Assembly (NCBI RefSeq): GCF_002091675.1
Contig: NZ_BDAE01000016.1
Location: forward strand, 57,853-121,852
DNA: 64,000 nucleotides
Source: Pseudomonas luteola NBRC 103146
GTDB taxonomy: Bacteria; Pseudomonadota; Gammaproteobacteria; Pseudomonadales; Pseudomonadaceae
Direction of reading: 5' to 3'
Translations under genes and position numbers: made by a program
The notes under the pieces: model-generated
What the model was told of the DNA's origin: nothing
Databases searched by the model: none
Seen by the model: only the letters and a program-made list of their open reading frames with translations
Shown here: positions 1 to 9,046 of the stretch, piece by piece
Layout: the number at the start of each line of letters is the position of its first letter
Position numbering within the stretch: position 1 is the stretch's first letter

Positions 1-429
1 ACCTATTGGGTCAACGAGGCAGGCAAGCAGGTGGCACCCTCATGTTCTGGCGCACGTCCGGTACGTTTCCTGGCTTGGCCTGCGTCCCTCGAACCTTGGC
101 TGGCCGCGCGCGAGCGACGCACGTCCCGTCTGCCATCAATCGATTCAAGCTGTGCGCCTACCCTTGGCACTGCAGCCAGTCCGTTACAAATTACCGGGCT
201 ACGTGATGGTGCACGATTACAGGCGCCTGCCGGACAATCCGAACCCGTTTCCATCACCGTAACCGCGCAGGGTGGTGAAGGTTCACGCTGGTGGTTCGTC
301 AACGGCGAACCGGTGGCAGAGCAATCGGAACAATTGAGTTACACGTTTCCCAGGCCGGGAGCTTACGAGATCAGCGTACTAGATGATTCCGGACAGACCG
401 AGCATGTGAATGTAACTGTAGTGCGGTAG
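1..429 (+). CDS. pbpC: Penicillin-binding protein 1C, C-terminal fragment
   Basis: The reading frame is open from base 1, so only the last 142 residues of a gene starting outside the window are present. The fragment begins with a Tyr-Trp-Val-Asn segment and a Ser-Gly-Ala-Arg stretch, and ends in an Ig-like beta domain (about residues 65-142) with a W-W-F-V-N-G-E-P motif. This matches the C-terminal domain of PbpC, the bifunctional glycosyltransferase/transpeptidase acting on periplasmic peptidoglycan. The catalytic domains lie upstream and cannot be checked. The gene converges on the GlxA-type regulator with a 19-bp gap. The family call rests on this tail alone. Confidence 0.7.
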   Translation, partial: TYWVNEAGKQVAPSCSGARPVRFLAWPASLEPWLAARERRTSRLPSIDSSCAPTLGTAASPLQITGLRDGARLQAPAGQSEPVSITVTAQGGEGSRWWFVNGEPVAEQSEQLSYTFPRPGAYEISVLDDSGQTEHVNVTVVR

Positions 430-448
430 CGGCTTTATGTCTTACGCA

Positions 449-1414
449 TTAAGCCTCTGATGCATGAAAGCGTTTACGGTATTCGGCTGGAGTAATGCCC
501 ACGTGTTTCATGAAGGCTCGGCGCAACGTATCGGTGCTGGCAAAGCCGACCTTGGTAGCGACTTGCTTGGGCACATCGCCCTGCTCTTCCAAAAGCAAAC
601 GAGCGGCGCTTATGCGCGCACGCTCTACCCATACCGCAGGCGTTTCACCGATTTCAGCTGAAAACAATCGCGCAAAATGTCGGGGACTCATACCTGCATG
701 AGCCGCTAACGCGTCGACTGACAACGGTGACGACAGGTTCGCCATGGCCCACCGTTGTGTTTCCTGCAGAACAGACCGACCGCCAACACTGGACTGTCCA
801 TGCCGGCTGAACTGGAGCTGCCCTCCGGGTCGCTTGAAATACATAACCAGCTGAGAAGCCACCTGTCTTGCAATGTCCCGGCCCAAGTCTTCTTCTACCA
901 GTGCCAGGGCAAGATCGAGACCTGCCGTCACCCCAGCTGATGTTCTCAATTTACCGTCTCGAATATACATAGCATCCTCTTCGACCTGGACGCTGGGATA
1001 TGCCTGTGCCAGCGCGGGTGCGCAAGCCCAATGAGTAGTGACACGACGCCCCTCGAGCAAGCCACTGTGAGCCAAAACAAATGCACCTGTACAGACAGAA
1101 CCAAAGCGCCGCGCACGCTTTGCTGCACCGCGTATCCACGCCAGAGTTATCGGGTCCGGCTTGAGATTGGAGATATGCGGTGCCCCTGCGACAAGAACAG
1201 TGTCATAGCGCTCCGGCTGTTCATTGACAACGCCGTCTGCATACAGACGTGCACCTGACGAACTTTGGACGGGACCTGACTTAAGCCCAATTACCCTGCA
1301 CAGGTAGGAGGAGCCTCCTGATTCAAGGTTAGCCTGTGCGAAAACATCCAAAGGACCCGCCACATCGAGCAGCTGCACACCGGGAAGTGCCAGGATGGCG
1401 ACAAGTCTGGTCAT
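449..1414 (-). CDS. GlxA-type AraC family transcriptional regulator
   Basis: A 321-residue cytoplasmic regulator with two domains: an N-terminal DJ-1/PfpI-like domain (about 4-175) and a C-terminal AraC double helix-turn-helix (about 220-315). In the first domain a Cys sits at the nucleophile elbow (F-G-S-V-C-T-G, Cys108), as is usual in GlxA/FtrA regulators, where it normally serves ligand sensing rather than catalysis. The second domain has the R-H-F-A-R-L-F and P-A-E-Y-R signatures. Family members control nitrogen-compound catabolism such as carnitine, choline or arginine. It is divergent from the HD-domain gene at 1534, a possible target. The specific ligand cannot be named. Confidence 0.85.
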   Translation of the reverse strand: MTRLVAILALPGVQLLDVAGPLDVFAQANLESGGSSYLCRVIGLKSGPVQSSSGARLYADGVVNEQPERYDTVLVAGAPHISNLKPDPITLAWIRGAAKRARRFGSVCTGAFVLAHSGLLEGRRVTTHWACAPALAQAYPSVQVEEDAMYIRDGKLRTSAGVTAGLDLALALVEEDLGRDIARQVASQLVMYFKRPGGQLQFSRHGQSSVGGRSVLQETQRWAMANLSSPLSVDALAAHAGMSPRHFARLFSAEIGETPAVWVERARISAARLLLEEQGDVPKQVATKVGFASTDTLRRAFMKHVGITPAEYRKRFHASEA

Positions 1415-1533
1415 TGAAGTCCTCTACACGTCTGTCTCAGACGGATAATGGCAGGATTTAACGCAATACTGCAATTGAGGACATACCGACAACAGGTGAA
1501 ACTTTGTTTTCCACCCTTTGCCGGAGAGTTTGC

Positions 1534-2175
1534 ATGAGTATTAATATTGATGGCGTTAGCATCCCCGATACTGCATTGACTCGGGAAATTACTGAGATTG
1601 TTCGAGATACCGCCTCTCCCCTCCTCTTTCACCATTCCAGCCGGGTCTATTACTTCGCGGCGCTGGCCGGGCAAAAGCGCGGCTTAACATACGATGCGGA
1701 GCTTTTGTATTGCGGCTGCATGTTCCATGACATGGGCCTGACGCATCAGCACAGCAGCGCCTGCGAGCGCTTTGAGGTAGACGGTGCCAACGCGGCCAGG
1801 ACATTTCTGGCAAGCCACGGGATAAACCAACAGGATATCGATACCGTCTGGGCCTCAATTGCACTGCATACCACGCCGGGCATTCCCCAGCACATGCATC
1901 CGCTGATTGCCCTGGTCACGGCAGGCGTAGAGATGGACGTGCTAGGGCTAACCTACCCGGAATACAGCGATGAGCAACGACAAGCAATCGTCAATGCCCA
2001 TCCTCGAGGCAATCGTTTCAAGGAAGAGATCATTCAGGCCTTTTACGAGGGAATAAAACACAAACCTCAGACTACGTTCGGCAATGTCAAGGCAGATGTT
2101 ATCGCTGACAAAGACCCTCAATTCGCTCCCCTGAATTTCTGCAGCGTCATTCGAAATTCTCAATGGGCCAGTTAG
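1534..2175 (+). CDS. HD-domain hydrolase, cyanamide hydratase-like
   Basis: A 213-residue soluble protein with an HD metal-binding domain: H33-H34, the paired H65-D66 in a C-M-F-H-D-M-G-L motif, and H112 in L-H-T-T-P. This layout matches the HD family that includes fungal/yeast cyanamide hydratase (Ddi2/Ddi3) and many bacterial proteins of unknown substrate. The ATG at 1534 is chosen because GGAGAG lies 5 bases upstream; a longer frame from a TTG at 1504 lacks this signal. It is divergent from the GlxA-type regulator, whose relatives govern nitrogen catabolism, so a small nitrogenous substrate is plausible but inferred. A 15-bp hairpin follows the stop. Confidence 0.75.
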   Translation: MSINIDGVSIPDTALTREITEIVRDTASPLLFHHSSRVYYFAALAGQKRGLTYDAELLYCGCMFHDMGLTHQHSSACERFEVDGANAARTFLASHGINQQDIDTVWASIALHTTPGIPQHMHPLIALVTAGVEMDVLGLTYPEYSDEQRQAIVNAHPRGNRFKEEIIQAFYEGIKHKPQTTFGNVKADVIADKDPQFAPLNFCSVIRNSQWAS

Positions 2176-2186
2176 TGTGACGCCTG

Positions 2187-2217
2187 GAGATGAAACCAGC
2201 CAGGCTGGTTTCATCTC
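2187..2217 (+). terminator. Perfect 15-bp hairpin after the HD gene
   Basis: Two complementary 15-base arms (starting GAGATGAAACC) are separated by one base and begin 12 bases after the HD-gene stop. There is no T-run after it, so it may stabilise the 3' end or terminate only weakly. The rest of 2218-2540 shows no convincing gene. A 79-codon frame there has no ribosome site or recognisable composition. Confidence 0.55.
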
Positions 2218-2540
2218 GGTCTGATCGACTGAATCCTCAACAGCCTTTTCTGAAATCCGTACCTATAACCCTCATGTTCACGCGGCCACCAACTAGGCGC
2301 ATGAGCACGTCGGCAGGAATGCCGCACGGCTTCTTCCGCTCAGCTTTTGAAGGATCTTATCCGTACCACATCGCTTTTGGGGACGATGAAATCCCTTCTA
2401 CTGCAAAGTCTTTACGTTACGCCGCTTGATTTTGAGATGTATAAAAGACAGGCTAAATAGCAGGTCTAAACAGCCATTTCGATCACTCGGCGGGCATTTG
2501 CCCCTGCAATTCTTTCTCCTCTAGGGCTAAACGCTAACGT

Positions 2541-4997
2541 ATGATGGGTAAGCAGTCTTGTCTCGTGGGAGGCGGTCAGGCAGGTGAACGATTACGGGCC
2601 GTTGATTGGCAGAACACTTCATTAGGCCCTGTCGAAGGTTGGCCCCTGTTGCTTCAGGCAGCCATCAGAATAGTACTCAGCTCCGACTTTCCCATGATGG
2701 TGCACTGGGGTCCGGATCTGATTACCTTTTACAACGATGCCTACGCTCCAAGTCTGGGTAACAAGCACCCTGGAAATCTTGGAAGACCCGCCAAGGAATG
2801 GTGGTTTGAGATGTGGGATCAGCTGACTCCGATTTTTGATCATGTCCTCTCGGGGAAGGCTTATTTTGTAGAGGATGCCCGATACACACCCAATCGCAAC
2901 GGGGTACAGCAGGAAGCATTCTTCACGCACTGCCATAGCCCGTTATGGGATGACAATGGCCATGTCGCAGGTATTTTTCTGGTTGTGACGGAAACGACGG
3001 GCCGTATCGTGGCCGAGCGCAAGCTGCTTCAGGCCAATGCCGATTTGGAGCGGCAAGTGCTGGCTGCAAAATCCAGCGAGGCGCGCCTGAGTGCCTTTGT
3101 CAGTGCATCGTCCGAGGGGCTGTACTCCATGAGTGGGGATTGGCAGGAGATGCACGAGCTGAAGGGGCGTGGCTTTTTGAAGGATACATCCTCGCCCAAT
3201 CCGAACTGGTTGACCGATTATATTCCCGTTGACGAGCAGCCCCGCGTGAAGGCGACCCTCAACGAAGCGATAACCTCCAGGAAGTTGTTTAGCCTGGAGC
3301 ATCAGGTCAAGCGCGTTGATGGCAGTATAGGCTGGGTGCAATCACGAGCCATACCGTTTCTTGATGCGGCGGGTGATATTACCGAGTGGTTTGGCGCAGT
3401 AAGCGACATTACCGTTCGCCGCCATGCAGACGAGGTACTGCAAGGACAGAAAAAGAATCTTGAGCATCAGGTAACCGAGCGAACCATAGAGCTGAATCAC
3501 CTCTGGGAGATTTCGCCCGACCTTTTGCTGGTGATCGATTACGAGGGCATTTTCCGTAAGGTCAACCCCGCCTGGACACGTATCCTGGGTTATGAACCGG
3601 AAGAACTGCTCGGACAGAACATCAGTGAACTCGTGATACCCGATACCGCTCTTTCGCCGCTGGAAGCCTATGAGCGAGCTGCACGCGGCGAGCTGTCTGA
3701 AATGGAGAATCGCTATCGCCATAAGGATGGCTCCACCCGTTGGTTTTCCTGGGTTGCGGCGCCCTCTGCCGGGCAGATCTATGCAACCGGACGGGATATC
3801 ACGGCAGCAAAGGCAGCAGAAGCCGAGCTGGCTTCGATGCAGGAAGCCTTGCGTCATGCACAAAAGATGGAAGCCGTCGGCCAGCTGACAGGCGGTGTCG
3901 CCCATGACTTCAATAACCTGCTGGCTGGCATTTCCGGGTCAGTGGATATGATGCAGATCCGTATACAGCAGGGAAGACTGAATGATCTAGAGCGCTATCT
4001 GGGCATGGCCCAAAACGGTCTCAAGCGTGCGGCGTCGCTTACCCACCGTCTCCTGGCTTTTTCACGGCGCCAGACGCTGGATCCCAAGCCGACCCGTATC
4101 GGACAGCTGGTTTTGGGTATGCAGGAGCTGATTCAAAGTACGGTAGGCCCTGCGACGCCCGTAAGAATGAATACCCCAGAGGAGTTGTGGTCTGCGCTGG
4201 TCGATGCACCTCAACTTGAAAACTCCCTACTTAACCTGTGCATCAATGCTCGCGACGCGATGCCTCAAGGCGGGCGTATCCTCGTTGAAATGGCCAACCA
4301 TTCTCTTGATGAGTACGCGGCGCGACAGCACGATCTACCGCCGGGAGACTATCTCACGCTCAGTGTTACCGACAGCGGAACCGGGATGCCTCCCACGGTC
4401 ATTGAGCGGGCGTTCGAGCCATTCTTTACAACAAAGCCAATCGGAAAAGGCACCGGCCTAGGATTGTCCATGGTCTATGGCTTTGTCCAGCAATCGGGCG
4501 GACAGGTCCGAATCAATTCACGACTAGGCGAAGGCACTACGGTCTGTGTCTACCTGCCTCGTTACTATGGCAATGCTATCACCCCCTTGACCGGCTTTGC
4601 CGAAGCTACAGAGTTTCCCCGCTCAGAGCCGGGCGAGACCGTTCTAGTAGTAGATGATGAGCCTACGGTTCGTACGTTGATCATGGAAATTCTTGAAGAC
4701 CTTGGATACATCGCCCTCGAAGCTGGCGACGGTGCAGCTAGCCTGGAGATATTGCACTCGGATAGGCGCATCGATTTGTTAATTACCGATGTAGGCTTGC
4801 CAGGTGGCCTGAACGGCCGACAGGTCGCTGATGCAGCACGGGTTTGGCGCCCTGGCCTCAAGGTTCTGTTCATTACCGGCTACGCCGAAAAAAGCCTGCT
4901 GAGCGAAGGGCAAATGGAGCCGGGCATGGCGGTGTTAACCAAGCCTTTCGCCATGGACATAATGGCTACACGCATTCGTACCATGATCGAGTCATGA
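2541..4997 (+). CDS. Hybrid sensor histidine kinase/response regulator with PAS domains
   Basis: 818 residues with no transmembrane segment, so a cytoplasmic sensor. In order: an N-terminal PAS-like region with the L-G-P-V-E-G-W-P motif typical of such hybrid kinases (about 1-155), a short coiled linker, PAS (about 170-310), a coiled coil, PAS (about 325-430), HisKA with H455 in G-G-V-A-H-D-F-N-N-L, HATPase with D-S-G-T-G-M and G-K-G-T-G-L-G-L, and a receiver domain with acidic L-V-V-D-D-E and phospho-acceptor D750. The R-A-F-E-P-F-F-T-T-K box is typical of this kinase class. No output domain is present, so a separate phosphotransfer partner is expected. It converges on the EamA gene with a 5-bp gap. 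Confidence 0.9.
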   Translation: MMGKQSCLVGGGQAGERLRAVDWQNTSLGPVEGWPLLLQAAIRIVLSSDFPMMVHWGPDLITFYNDAYAPSLGNKHPGNLGRPAKEWWFEMWDQLTPIFDHVLSGKAYFVEDARYTPNRNGVQQEAFFTHCHSPLWDDNGHVAGIFLVVTETTGRIVAERKLLQANADLERQVLAAKSSEARLSAFVSASSEGLYSMSGDWQEMHELKGRGFLKDTSSPNPNWLTDYIPVDEQPRVKATLNEAITSRKLFSLEHQVKRVDGSIGWVQSRAIPFLDAAGDITEWFGAVSDITVRRHADEVLQGQKKNLEHQVTERTIELNHLWEISPDLLLVIDYEGIFRKVNPAWTRILGYEPEELLGQNISELVIPDTALSPLEAYERAARGELSEMENRYRHKDGSTRWFSWVAAPSAGQIYATGRDITAAKAAEAELASMQEALRHAQKMEAVGQLTGGVAHDFNNLLAGISGSVDMMQIRIQQGRLNDLERYLGMAQNGLKRAASLTHRLLAFSRRQTLDPKPTRIGQLVLGMQELIQSTVGPATPVRMNTPEELWSALVDAPQLENSLLNLCINARDAMPQGGRILVEMANHSLDEYAARQHDLPPGDYLTLSVTDSGTGMPPTVIERAFEPFFTTKPIGKGTGLGLSMVYGFVQQSGGQVRINSRLGEGTTVCVYLPRYYGNAITPLTGFAEATEFPRSEPGETVLVVDDEPTVRTLIMEILEDLGYIALEAGDGAASLEILHSDRRIDLLITDVGLPGGLNGRQVADAARVWRPGLKVLFITGYAEKSLLSEGQMEPGMAVLTKPFAMDIMATRIRTMIES

Positions 4998-5002
4998 AGA
5001 CG

Positions 5003-5935
5003 TTACGTTTTGTCCGCTCGGACGACCAACAGGATTCCTCCTGCAGAAACAGCGGCACCTACCAACATAAGCCACGAGAGCGGCTCGCCGAACATCATCC
5101 ATGCCCATACCAGCGTAACCGCTGGGCTCAGGTAGAGCACACTGGCTACCCGTGTGGGTGATGAGCGCCGCAGGCACACCCAATACAGACCATAGCCGCC
5201 AAGGGTAGAAATTGCCGCGGTCCAAAAGACACTCAATGCAAAACCTGCCGTTGGAATGGGCCAGAGGCTACCCTGCCAGCCTGCAAGCACAGCGAATACC
5301 ACTGCAGATACCGCACACTGCAGCCACATTGTTGGCAGCAATCCAAGTGGATGAGAAAGCCTGCAATGCTTCTGCCATAACGTAGCCACCGCGAGGGACA
5401 GCATGCCTAATATGGGCAGCCCATACGCCCATAAAGGCGCATCTCCCCACGCCAGGGCGTCATAGGTAACCAATAGCACTCCGCCAAGACCAATGGCCAG
5501 CCCCAGCCATACCTTGCCCGAAAGCCGTTGCCCCAGAACGGTAACGCTAAGCAGTGCCGTACCGATAGGCAGTAGATCGGCAAACAATGCAGCCAGACCT
5601 GTCGGAACACCCAGCGCAATGCCCTGGACAACACCGACCAGATAACCCGCCATGGCCAGTAGACCGATACCCGCATGCTGCAAGAGCACGGCGGGGTGAA
5701 CACATCGAAGCGTTTTGATCACGAACGGCAACAGGAAAAGCGTGACCACTACACACCGCCAGAACACGACCAGCAGCGCAGGTGCGTAATCGATTGAAAA
5801 ACGGGCACCCACAAAGCCCGAACTCCACGTAATGACCATCATTGCTTCAAGCAGGAGTAAAGGCGCTCTGCTGAGAGATAGAACGCCTGAGAGAGCGCTG
5901 ATAAGGGGTCGGGTCGTTCGAGTGGTCTGATTCAT
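5003..5935 (-). CDS. EamA/DMT family inner-membrane exporter
   Basis: A 310-residue protein with about ten hydrophobic helices in two EamA repeats. The first repeat starts near W-S-S-G-F-V-G and the second near the A-L-A-W-G segment. DMT-superfamily members with this layout usually export amino acids or other small metabolites; the substrate cannot be read from sequence. The ATG at 5935 is preferred over a GTG one codon upstream. It is divergent from the frameshifted LysR gene at 6007, the usual arrangement for a transporter and its own regulator, so loss of that regulator may change expression of this gene. Confidence 0.85.
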   Translation of the reverse strand: MNQTTRTTRPLISALSGVLSLSRAPLLLLEAMMVITWSSGFVGARFSIDYAPALLVVFWRCVVVTLFLLPFVIKTLRCVHPAVLLQHAGIGLLAMAGYLVGVVQGIALGVPTGLAALFADLLPIGTALLSVTVLGQRLSGKVWLGLAIGLGGVLLVTYDALAWGDAPLWAYGLPILGMLSLAVATLWQKHCRLSHPLGLLPTMWLQCAVSAVVFAVLAGWQGSLWPIPTAGFALSVFWTAAISTLGGYGLYWVCLRRSSPTRVASVLYLSPAVTLVWAWMMFGEPLSWLMLVGAAVSAGGILLVVRADKT

Positions 5936-6006
5936 CACCCGACCTTACGAAAACCAGCTAATCTAATAAATCAAAACTTTATCACTTAATGGTTTACAAA
6001 TATTAA

Positions 6007-6860
6007 ATGATGAACGCAACCCTTGATATCGAGCTGCTTCGAACCTTTGATACCGTAGCTCGGATGGGAAAATTCAGGCTGGCGGCCGAGCATCTTCATA
6101 AAAGCCCTGCGGCTATCAGCGTGCATATTCAGCGGCTGGAGACCATTGCTGGGGGCGCCTGCTTGAGCGTGATAACCAGTCGGTATCCCTGACAGCGCTT
6201 GGGCAGCGACTGCTCATGTCTGCCGCTGAGCTGCTCCGAACCCATGACAGGGTTATGGGCGAGCTGCATGGTCCACATGTAATTGGAAGTGTTCAGTTAG
6301 GTATGCCTGATGAATATGCCGCCCATGTCATTGGTGACATCCTGCCCATTTTCACAGCCTCCTGGCCAAACGTAGTACTGGAGGTAACCACCGCACCGAG
6401 TTTTACGCTACGCGATCATCTCCAACAGGGAAAGCTTGATCTGGCATTGCTGACACAACCTCGCGCGGCTGGCTCCGACGCACTGGTACTCACCTCCACG
6501 ACTCCGGTCTGGGTAGGAAGCGCAGTGCTACCCGCCACGTTGAACGATCCTTTACCACTGGCGCTTTACGCAGCGGATTGCCCTTACCGCGAAGCCATGA
6601 TAAGCACCCTCACAGTGGCAGGAAGGCCATGGCGGATAGTGTTGGACAGCGCCTCCAGCCAGGCGATAAAAGCCTGTGTCGAGGCCGGGCTTGCCGTTAC
6701 GCTCATGGATCGTGCACGGGTAACCGAAAGAATGGTTATACGCGAGGACTTACCCATCATGCCTGACCACGAAGTGGTACTGGTCCGCCCTCCAGCCAGG
6801 GAAAGCAATGAAGCCGTAGAGCTGCTGGTAGATGCCATCCAGCGATACTTCCGTCTATAG
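6007..6860 (+). pseudogene. LysR family regulator with one-base frameshift
   Basis: The N-terminal helix-turn-helix (L-R-T-F-D-T-V-A through S-V-H-I-Q-R-L-E) reads in one frame to a stop at 6192. The rest of the regulator, including the effector-binding domain and a normal C-terminus, reads in another frame up to 6860. The switch falls at a run of five G at 6151-6155. Adding one G restores G-G-R-L-L-E-R-D-N, the expected LysR continuation, giving a full-length product of about 285 residues. Both halves otherwise look intact, so this is a fresh mutation, a slippage-prone switch, or a base-calling error. It lies divergent to the EamA exporter, its likely target. Confidence 0.8.
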
Positions 6861-7111
6861 CTGGCAGAGCTACAGGGTCGCTGCAAAACTGCCCTGCGCG
6901 AGATTAGGCTTTTACCTGTGAAACGGGCGACGCGGTGTGCTTGTTTCATATCATTGCACTGGCGCCTATCGACCAGGAGGCTCCTCCTCGGTTGACTTGA
7001 TACACTTGTCACCTATCAGCCACTCGGTGTGCGCAGAGCGACCAAACACGTGTGCAAGCAGAAGCTTCTGGCTCCAGCGTCTGCCGTATCTGTTATTTGA
7101 CCAGGATCCTT
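6861..7111. other. Intergenic region upstream of the amidase unit
   Basis: No gene is supported here. A TTGACT at about 6992 with TATCAG 16 bases downstream is a weak promoter candidate for the unit starting at 7112. Confidence 0.3.
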
Positions 7112-7228
7112 ATGAGAATTGACTCCAACCTACATGATGTTCTTGAGCCTCATACCCAGAGGAAAAACACCAAGCCTCTGGATTACCACTCTCACATCAC
7201 CTTTACGCATCCAGTGGTGGCAGCATGA
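7112..7228 (+). CDS. Possible 38-residue leader peptide overlapping the amidase start
   Basis: ATG at 7112 is preceded by AGGA with 5-base spacing and opens a 38-codon frame. Its TGA stop overlaps the amidase ATG in an ATGA arrangement (7225-7228), the classic geometry of translational coupling. The amidase itself has only a weak ribosome site. The peptide is polar, has no signal sequence, and resembles no family I know. It may be a real small protein, a coupling leader, or chance. Confidence 0.35.
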   Translation: MRIDSNLHDVLEPHTQRKNTKPLDYHSHITFTHPVVAA

Positions 7229-8934
7229 TTGAAGTAACCGAGGTTTCCATTGCCGCGCTACGTGAGGCGCTTGAGTCAGGCCGTACCACAGCAGTTGAGC
7301 TGGTTCATGCCTACCTTGCCCGGATCGAAGCCTATGATGGTCTTGATACGCCCACGGCCCTGAATGCTGTCGTGGTCAGTAACTCTGATGCCCTCAAGGA
7401 AGCGGAAGCATCCGATGCCCGTCGCGCCCGAGGCGAAACACTTGGTCCATTGGATGGGATCCCCTATACGGCAAAAGACAGTTATCTGGTGAAAGGGCTG
7501 ACTGCCGCCTCGGGCAGCCCTGCCTTCAAGGATCTGGTGGCGTACCGCGATGCGTTCACGATCGAGCGTCTGCGGGCGGCGGGTGCGATCTGCCTGGGCA
7601 AGACCAATATGCCCCCCATGGCGAATGGTGGCATGCAGCGCGGCGTTTATGGTCGCGCGGAAAGTCCATACAACGGTGATTACCTGACCGCGCCTTTCGC
7701 CTCTGGCTCCTCCAACGGTGCAGGTACAGCTACCGCAGCGAGCTTTGCCGCGTTCGGCCTTGCAGAAGAAACATGGTCGAGCGGACGAGGCCCTGCTTCG
7801 AATAATGGTTTGTGCGCCTATACCCCTTCACGGGGGGTAATCTCGGTACGTGGTAACTGGCCACTGACCCCGACGATGGATGTGGTTGTGCCTTTTGCCA
7901 GAACCATGGAAGACCTACTGGAAGTGCTGGATGTGATCGTGGCGGATGACCCGGAAACACGCGGCGATCTATGGCGGATGCAGCCCTGGGTACCAATCCC
8001 GAGCGCCTCTTCGGTGCGGCCCGCCACGTATAGGGAGCTTGCCGCAAAACCTGATGCCCTTGCTGGCAAGCGGTTTGGTGTTCCGCGCATGTACATAAAT
8101 GCAGACCCCGAGGCAGGGACCAGTGAAAACCCGGGTATCGGCGGTCCGACTGGGCAACGAATCCATACCCGACCTTCGGTCATCGCACTGTGGGAGCAGG
8201 CTCGACAAGCCCTTGAGGCCGCGGGTGCCGAAGTGGTCGAGGTTGACTTCCCGATGGTTTCCAATTGCGAAGGCGACCGTCCCGGCGCGCCAACGGTATA
8301 CAACCGTGGACTGGTCTCGAAAGAGTTTCTTCATGACGAACTGTGGGAGCTGACGGCCTGGGCATTCGATGATTTTCTTCAGGCCAATGGGGATCCCAAA
8401 CTGAACCGTCTGGTGGACGTCGATGGCCCGCAAATCTTTCCCCATGACCCGGGCACCCTACCCAACCGGGAGGGAGACCTTGCGGCCGGTATGGACGAGT
8501 ATGTGAACATGGCCGAGCGCGGCATCACGCCATGGGACAAGATCGCCACGTTACCTGAGGGGCTGAAAGGGCTTGAAAAGACGCGCCGGATCGATCTGGA
8601 AGACTGGATGACCCAGTTGGGATTGGATGCCGTCATCTTCCCGACCGTTGCAGACGTAGGGCCAGCCGATGCTGACGTGAATCCCGAGTCGGCCGATATC
8701 GCCTGGAGCAATGGCGTCTGGGTCGCCAATGGTAACCTTGCGATTCGTCACTTAGGCATACCTACCGTAACGGTGCCCATGGGCATCATGGCCGATATCG
8801 GTATGCCGGTAGGCCTGACCTTTGCCGGACGTGCCTACGATGATTCCTCCCTGCTGCGTTTTGCAGCGGCTTTCGAATCAACCGGATCGCGCCGCATGAT
8901 TCCCCCGCGTACTCCACCGTTGCAAACGAGCTGA
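7225..8934 (+). CDS. Amidase signature family hydrolase
   Basis: 569 residues with the amidase-signature fold (GatA/fatty-acid-amide-hydrolase superfamily), hydrolysing a carboxamide. The catalytic Ser-cisSer-Lys triad is visible: K84 in P-Y-T-A-K-D-S-Y, the Ser pair S162-S163 in A-S-G-S-S-N-G-A-G, and the nucleophile aligned at S186 in W-S-S-G-R-G-P-A. The segment before the nucleophile (E-E-T-W-S-S-G) departs from the usual T-D-T-G-G-S, marking a divergent subgroup. There is no signal peptide, so it is cytoplasmic. An insertion around 290-330 and the long tail make it larger than typical 470-residue members. Substrate unknown. A hairpin terminator follows. Confidence 0.85.
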   Translation: MIEVTEVSIAALREALESGRTTAVELVHAYLARIEAYDGLDTPTALNAVVVSNSDALKEAEASDARRARGETLGPLDGIPYTAKDSYLVKGLTAASGSPAFKDLVAYRDAFTIERLRAAGAICLGKTNMPPMANGGMQRGVYGRAESPYNGDYLTAPFASGSSNGAGTATAASFAAFGLAEETWSSGRGPASNNGLCAYTPSRGVISVRGNWPLTPTMDVVVPFARTMEDLLEVLDVIVADDPETRGDLWRMQPWVPIPSASSVRPATYRELAAKPDALAGKRFGVPRMYINADPEAGTSENPGIGGPTGQRIHTRPSVIALWEQARQALEAAGAEVVEVDFPMVSNCEGDRPGAPTVYNRGLVSKEFLHDELWELTAWAFDDFLQANGDPKLNRLVDVDGPQIFPHDPGTLPNREGDLAAGMDEYVNMAERGITPWDKIATLPEGLKGLEKTRRIDLEDWMTQLGLDAVIFPTVADVGPADADVNPESADIAWSNGVWVANGNLAIRHLGIPTVTVPMGIMADIGMPVGLTFAGRAYDDSSLLRFAAAFESTGSRRMIPPRTPPLQTS

Positions 8935-8994
8935 CCAGGAGCTGGGCGAGACTGAGGAGCTGTAACCAGTCCCGCTCAGTTGCCAATATATTCA

Positions 8995-9028
8995 GGGACT
9001 CGCCTGCGCCTTTGTGCAGGTTTGTCCC
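8995..9028 (+). terminator. Hairpin after amidase gene
   Basis: Nested arms GGGAC/GTCCC and CCTGC/GCAGG form a stem-loop 60 bases after the amidase stop, in the gap between two converging genes. No long T-run follows. Confidence 0.5.
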
Positions 9029-9046
9029 TGTGTTGCTAAACCAACC

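Noticed and set aside
2190..2429. 79-codon plus-strand frame after the HD gene
   Set aside because: It starts inside a hairpin, has no ribosome site, and its composition is not protein-like.
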